NCBI RefSeq assembly: GCF_003574135.1
Contig: NZ_AP018341.1
Coordinates: 62,001 to 126,000 of the forward strand
Length of the DNA stretch: 64,000 bases
Direction of reading: 5' to 3'
DNA from: a cyanobacterium endosymbiont of Rhopalodia gibberula
Lineage (GTDB): Bacteria; Cyanobacteriota; Cyanobacteriia; Cyanobacteriales; Microcystaceae
Part shown: in pieces, positions 60,276-64,000 of the stretch
How positions within the stretch are numbered: the first letter of the stretch is position 1
Layout of the letters: every line of letters starts with the position of its first letter
The notes under the pieces: generated by a model
What the model was told of the DNA's origin: nothing
The model's database searches: none
The model's input: only the letters and a program-made list of their open reading frames with translations
Program-made: the position numbers and the translations under genes

Positions 60276-60662
60276 GGAAAGAGTTAGCGAGGGAGTTGCG
60301 GATTCGTTCTTGAGGCGAATTCGAGGAAAGTCCGGGCTTCCTAAAGACCAAACTTGCTGGGTAATTCCCAGTACGCGTGAGCGTGAGGATAGTGCCACAG
60401 AAAAATACCGCATTTTTTGGGTTTCATCTAAAAAATGTAAGGGTGCAAAGGTGCGGTAAGAGCGCACCAGCAGCATCGTGAGATGCTGGCTCGGTAAACC
60501 CCGGTAGGAAGCAAGGTCGGAGGAACTAAGGTTGGTCTTTTCCCCGTTCCGTTATTGGAGAACCGCTTGAGGCGTTTGGTAACAAGTGTCCCAGATAGAT
60601 AACTCCCCCTATAGGACCAATATTCTATAGGAACAGAACCCGGCTTATGTCTAACTCTTTCC
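60276..60662 (+). ncRNA. rnpB: RNase P RNA (M1-like, type A)
   Basis: This is the catalytic RNA that trims tRNA 5' leaders. The ends pair as helix P1 (GGAAAGAGTTAG 60276-60287 with CTAACTCTTTCC 60651-60662). The conserved core elements gaggaaagtccgggct (CR I, ~60322), cagtgccacagaaa-like agtgccacagaaaaa (CR II-III, ~60390), ggtaaaccccggtagga (~60493) and agaacccggcttat (CR V, ~60635) are all present. The length of ~387 nt is normal for cyanobacteria. It converges with mfd. Confidence 0.96.
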
Positions 60663-60747
60663 TCTTTCCTTCATCCCTATTTAGGGTCCATTATGAATAG
60701 GTGGCGCAGTAAAGAATTACCGCCTTTAAAAGGTTTACCTGAGGACA

Positions 60748-63700
60748 TCAATTAGCAATTTCTATTCCCTCTCGGGCTAACGCTCCTTTCATCTTTCCCA
60801 ACCACTCAATCAAACTCTCTAATTGTTTTTGGGGTTTTGATAGTCCTAAGCCCCTAACAGTTACTTTTTTAGGACTATAAACAAACCGCGATTGCAGATA
60901 ATGAGGTAAGTTTTCTTGTAATAATTTCCAAGCAGGTTCTTCCATTGGAGTCTCTAAAATGATATGTTGTTTGCCATCAGTCTTAATGCGAGAAAAACCT
61001 AAAGATTTGCCAATTTGTTTTAATTCTATTACCTGAAGTAGTTGTCTCACAGGGGCGGGTATTTCTCCATAGCGGTCTGTCCAAACTATCATAATTTGCT
61101 CTAAATCTTCTTTAGAATTTGCCGTTGCTACTGCTCGATAAGCATCCATTTTTTGTTGGGTATCAGCAATATAACTAGTAGGAATAAAAGCAGTTAACTG
61201 TAAATCAACTTGGGTTTCATCAACTTGAGGTATTTCCTGTCCTTGAATCTCTTTAATTGCTTCTTGTAACATTTCCATGTACAGTTCAAATCCAATAGCC
61301 GTCATTTGACCTGACTGTTCAGCTCCTAATAGGTTTCCTACTCCCCGGATTTCCATGTCACGAGTTGCTAATTGATACCCTGAGCCCAGTTGGCTGAATT
61401 CTTGCAAGGACCTCAATCTTTTTCGGGCCGTTTCTGTTAATTCTCCTTTACTGGGATATAATAACCAAGCATGAGCTTGTATTCCAGATCGTCCGACTCT
61501 TCCTCTCAACTGATAGAGTTGAGATAGTCCAAATTTTTGGGAATCTTCAACAATAATCGTATTAACTCTTGGGATGTCCAATCCTGATTCAATAATCGTT
61601 GTACAAACCAAAATATCTCCCATCCCACCGTTGAATTCTAACATAGTTATTTCTAACTCATTAACATTCATTTGTCCATGAGCAACCATAATTCTTGCAC
61701 TGGAAATCATTCGTTTCAATTTTTCCGCTACTTCTTCAATTCCTTCAACTCTAGGAACAACATAGAAGATTTGTCCTCCCCGATCTAATTCGTTACGAAT
61801 AGCAGTTCTAATAACATCGGGATTATACTTAGATAAGTGGGTTTTGATGGGACGACGAGAGGGTGGAGGGGTAGTTATTAAACTCATTTCTCGAATACCC
61901 GACAAGGACATATATAAGGTTCGAGGAATAGGAGTAGCACTTAAGGCAAGAACATCAACTTGAGTTTTTAACTCTTTAATTTTTTCTTTTTGATTAACCC
62001 CAAATCGTTGTTCTTCGTCAATAACTAACAATCCTAAGTTTTTGAACTTAACAGTTTTTCCTAAGATTTGATGAGTTCCTACAACGATATCTAACTCTCC
62101 TGTGGCTAACCGTTGTACGATATCCTTTTTCTCTGAAGTGGTACGGAAACGATTCAGTAGTCCAATATTAATTGGATAGGGTGCAAATCTTTCTTTAAGA
62201 GTATGATAATGTTGTTGCGTTAAAATCGTAGTTGGTGCAAGCAATGCAACCTGTTTATTTCCACCGGTAACGGCTTTAAAAATTGCTCTGACAGCAACTT
62301 CTGTTTTACCAAACCCTACATCTCCACAAACTAATCTATCCATAGGGCGATCACTTTCTAAATCAACTTTTACATCTTGAACTGCTTTCAGTTGATCGGG
62401 TGTCGGTTGATAGGGAAAAGAACCCTCTAATTCTTCTTGCCAAGGGGTATCAGGAGGGTAGATAAACCCTGATTGTTTAGAGCGTTTAGCATAGAGATTC
62501 AATAAATCAACTGCTAATTTTCTAATTGTTTTACGAACTCTCTGTTTAGTTTTTGCCCAGGTTTTTCCTGTCATTTTGTGTAGTTCTGGGGGACTATTTT
62601 CGGTTTGACAGTAGCGGGATAAACTATCCACAGAATCTGCTGGTATTCTTAACAAACCATCATAATATTGAATAACTAAATACTCACGAGTTGCTAAGCT
62701 TTCTAGCTTTAGAAATCTGCCAACTCCATGACTTTTATGAACAACATAATCTCCTGGAAGTAGTCGCTCCAAGTTTATTTGTTTAGAGGCAGATCGATGA
62801 CGTTTTCGAACATATCCTGTTGGAGCTAAAATATGCTGTCCAAAAAACTCCTTATCGGTAATAACGACAACCCGAAAAGTAGGTAGAATAAACCCTTTTA
62901 ATTCTGCTAAACCTGAATACTTTAAAGCTACTGCTACCCCTTGAGTATGATACTTTTCAACTCCTGGGTAATCACGAGGATTTGGAATAAACTGAGCTGG
63001 ACAGTCATGTTCTTCTAGTAAAGAAACTGTTCTAGAAGGTTGAGCAGAAACCAACCAAGTTGAATATTTATTCAGAGAAATACCACTGTAAATCTCTCGT
63101 TTTCCTCGTAATATTTCTGCTAGTTTAGAAAACTGATGAGGAACACTAGGAATCGGACGACTTGATAAATCTAACGCAGTTTTATCCGTGCTTTCTGATA
63201 ACTCTGAGAGATAAATAATAGGAAGTTTTTTGGCTAAATTTACAGAGGTTTTGAAAGAACGATGAATCTTCGGTAAAAGTGATCCTAATTCCTGCCAGTT
63301 ATCTTCTATATATTCTAACCAGCGATTGCTATGGGACTCACATTGTTCTAATTCATCAAAAATACAAATGGTGTTGTCGTCTAAATAATCTATTAATGAA
63401 GCGGGCTTTTCAAAAGCTATTCCTAAAAAACGTCCTATTCCCTCGGGATAATTATTGTCCTCTAATGCCTCTATTTCTTCGATAGATAAATAAGTCTTTA
63501 AAGATTGATGTCGTTCATTAAGAGTGTGAGCAATGATAGGATCAAAACTTGTAGGAGTTAGAAAAACTTGATCAAGTTTCTCTAAAGAACGTTGAGTTGA
63601 TGGATCTAATTCTCGAATTTTCTCTAATTTATCTCCAAACCATTCTAATCGAATAGGTAATTCTAAGGAAACTGGAAAAATATCAACAATATTTCCTCTT

Positions 63701-63999
63701 CTACTCCACTGACCCTCATTTTCTACTAAAGAAACTCTTTCATAACCTAATTTAGTTAATAATTGATTAATTTCTTGAGATGATTGAGTTATTCCTGTTT
63801 GTAAATTTAAACAATAAGACCAAAAAATATCAGGAGGTGGTAAGTGGGGTTGTAAAACTTTTTCTGTAGTAACGATGGCTAATTTATTGTCTATTGACAA
63901 TAAATTATTTATACTTGATAAAACCTGCATTTGTCCCCAAATCATTTCTGATTCAGCGTTAAATGACTCATAAGGAGACGCTTCTGAAGTTGGATAAAA
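60748..63999 (-). CDS. mfd: Transcription-repair coupling factor Mfd, 5' end outside window
   Basis: Mfd removes RNA polymerase stalled at DNA damage and recruits UvrA. The frame runs off the right edge (1084 visible codons; first ATG inside is at 63945, but [18 protein letters not shown] precedes it in frame), so about the first 80 residues are missing. Visible are the UvrB-like module, the polymerase-binding Tudor domain ([20 protein letters not shown]), Walker [12 protein letters not shown] (~540 from 63945), the Walker B DEEQRFGV, helicase motifs III-VI ([24 protein letters not shown]) and the C-terminal TRCF domain. All motifs are intact. It is the last gene in the window and convergent with rnpB. 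Confidence 0.96.
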   Translation of the reverse strand, partial: FYPTSEASPYESFNAESEMIWGQMQVLSSINNLLSIDNKLAIVTTEKVLQPHLPPPDIFWSYCLNLQTGITQSSQEINQLLTKLGYERVSLVENEGQWSRRGNIVDIFPVSLELPIRLEWFGDKLEKIRELDPSTQRSLEKLDQVFLTPTSFDPIIAHTLNERHQSLKTYLSIEEIEALEDNNYPEGIGRFLGIAFEKPASLIDYLDDNTICIFDELEQCESHSNRWLEYIEDNWQELGSLLPKIHRSFKTSVNLAKKLPIIYLSELSESTDKTALDLSSRPIPSVPHQFSKLAEILRGKREIYSGISLNKYSTWLVSAQPSRTVSLLEEHDCPAQFIPNPRDYPGVEKYHTQGVAVALKYSGLAELKGFILPTFRVVVITDKEFFGQHILAPTGYVRKRHRSASKQINLERLLPGDYVVHKSHGVGRFLKLESLATREYLVIQYYDGLLRIPADSVDSLSRYCQTENSPPELHKMTGKTWAKTKQRVRKTIRKLAVDLLNLYAKRSKQSGFIYPPDTPWQEELEGSFPYQPTPDQLKAVQDVKVDLESDRPMDRLVCGDVGFGKTEVAVRAIFKAVTGGNKQVALLAPTTILTQQHYHTLKERFAPYPINIGLLNRFRTTSEKKDIVQRLATGELDIVVGTHQILGKTVKFKNLGLLVIDEEQRFGVNQKEKIKELKTQVDVLALSATPIPRTLYMSLSGIREMSLITTPPPSRRPIKTHLSKYNPDVIRTAIRNELDRGGQIFYVVPRVEGIEEVAEKLKRMISSARIMVAHGQMNVNELEITMLEFNGGMGDILVCTTIIESGLDIPRVNTIIVEDSQKFGLSQLYQLRGRVGRSGIQAHAWLLYPSKGELTETARKRLRSLQEFSQLGSGYQLATRDMEIRGVGNLLGAEQSGQMTAIGFELYMEMLQEAIKEIQGQEIPQVDETQVDLQLTAFIPTSYIADTQQKMDAYRAVATANSKEDLEQIMIVWTDRYGEIPAPVRQLLQVIELKQIGKSLGFSRIKTDGKQHIILETPMEEPAWKLLQENLPHYLQSRFVYSPKKVTVRGLGLSKPQKQLESLIEWLGKMKGALAREGIEIAN

Positions 64000-64000
64000 A

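Noticed and set aside
60267-60476. 69-codon minus-strand frame
   Set aside because: It is antisense to the RNase P RNA, whose conserved structure explains the sequence.
1-64000. CRISPR arrays, intact insertion sequences, prophage genes, att sites, rRNA operon
   Set aside because: I looked for regularly spaced repeats, full transposases with terminal repeats, integrases and rRNA sequence and found none. Only one tRNA gene is present.

Overview
The window looks like a chromosome segment of a unicellular cyanobacterium of the Crocosphaera/Cyanothece type that is undergoing genome reduction. Cyanobacterial marks are CP12, tandem Tic22-like proteins, ferrochelatase with the plant/cyanobacterial C-terminal linker, and the families DUF3326, DUF3531 and DUF3177. 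Reduction shows in several ways. Only about 56% of the bases lie in intact genes (my sum of the CDS lengths). The spacers are very AT-rich and up to 3.6 kb long, no intact insertion sequence is present, and several gene fossils can still be read. This fits the published picture of diatom spheroid bodies (diazoplasts of Epithemia/Rhopalodia) better than compact UCYN-A genomes. The assignment is inference; no marker gene here proves it.

Layout. 0-1.7 kb: G3E GTPase (cut by the window edge) and UppP, both minus. 1.7-4.9 kb: gene-free, four strong hairpins. 4.9-6.8 kb: dxs with a long perfect terminator-like hairpin. 6.8-9.0 kb: gene-free apart from an IS630-type transposase fossil. 9.0-19.4 kb: glutaredoxin, a membrane-anchored subtilase, a FIST sensor protein, CP12, a DUF3177 protein, an ArsR regulator, a pentapeptide-repeat pseudogene, then a compact plus-strand run (59-aa protein, DUF3326, CPBP protease, DUF3531). 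19.6-27.6 kb: ABC exporter, a long decayed spacer, a MATE-transporter pseudogene, RecJ, a LapA-domain protein. 28-34 kb: RsmD, HisH, a UbiH-type hydroxylase, an alpha/beta hydrolase, a GNAT acetyltransferase. 34-39.6 kb: tRNA-Pro, a candidate small RNA, two Tic22-like genes, PrmC, an ArnT-like glycosyltransferase, a PAP2 phosphatase. 40-45.5 kb: ferrochelatase with a duplicated, scrambled 3' end, a methyltransferase pseudogene, YqeG, a PfkB kinase. 46.8-50.6 kb: CtpA-type protease divergent from ftsQ-ftsZ. 50.6-64 kb: large empty spacers separating RsmB/TerB, CorA, rnpB and mfd (cut by the window edge).

Function. What survives is mostly housekeeping: isoprenoid precursors (Dxs), cell-wall lipid recycling (UppP), division (FtsQ, FtsZ), rRNA and release-factor methylation (RsmB, RsmD, PrmC), repair (RecJ, Mfd), tRNA maturation (rnpB), haem (HemH), histidine (HisH) and envelope biogenesis (Tic22, CtpA, subtilase). 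Accessory functions (MATE efflux, a UbiE-like methyltransferase, a pentapeptide-repeat protein, transposase) are the decayed ones. The most notable observation is that ferrochelatase has lost its chlorophyll-binding-like C-terminal helix through a local tandem duplication read out of frame. The most notable unexplained pattern is the set of long, nearly perfect, mutually unrelated inverted repeats standing in otherwise decayed spacers.
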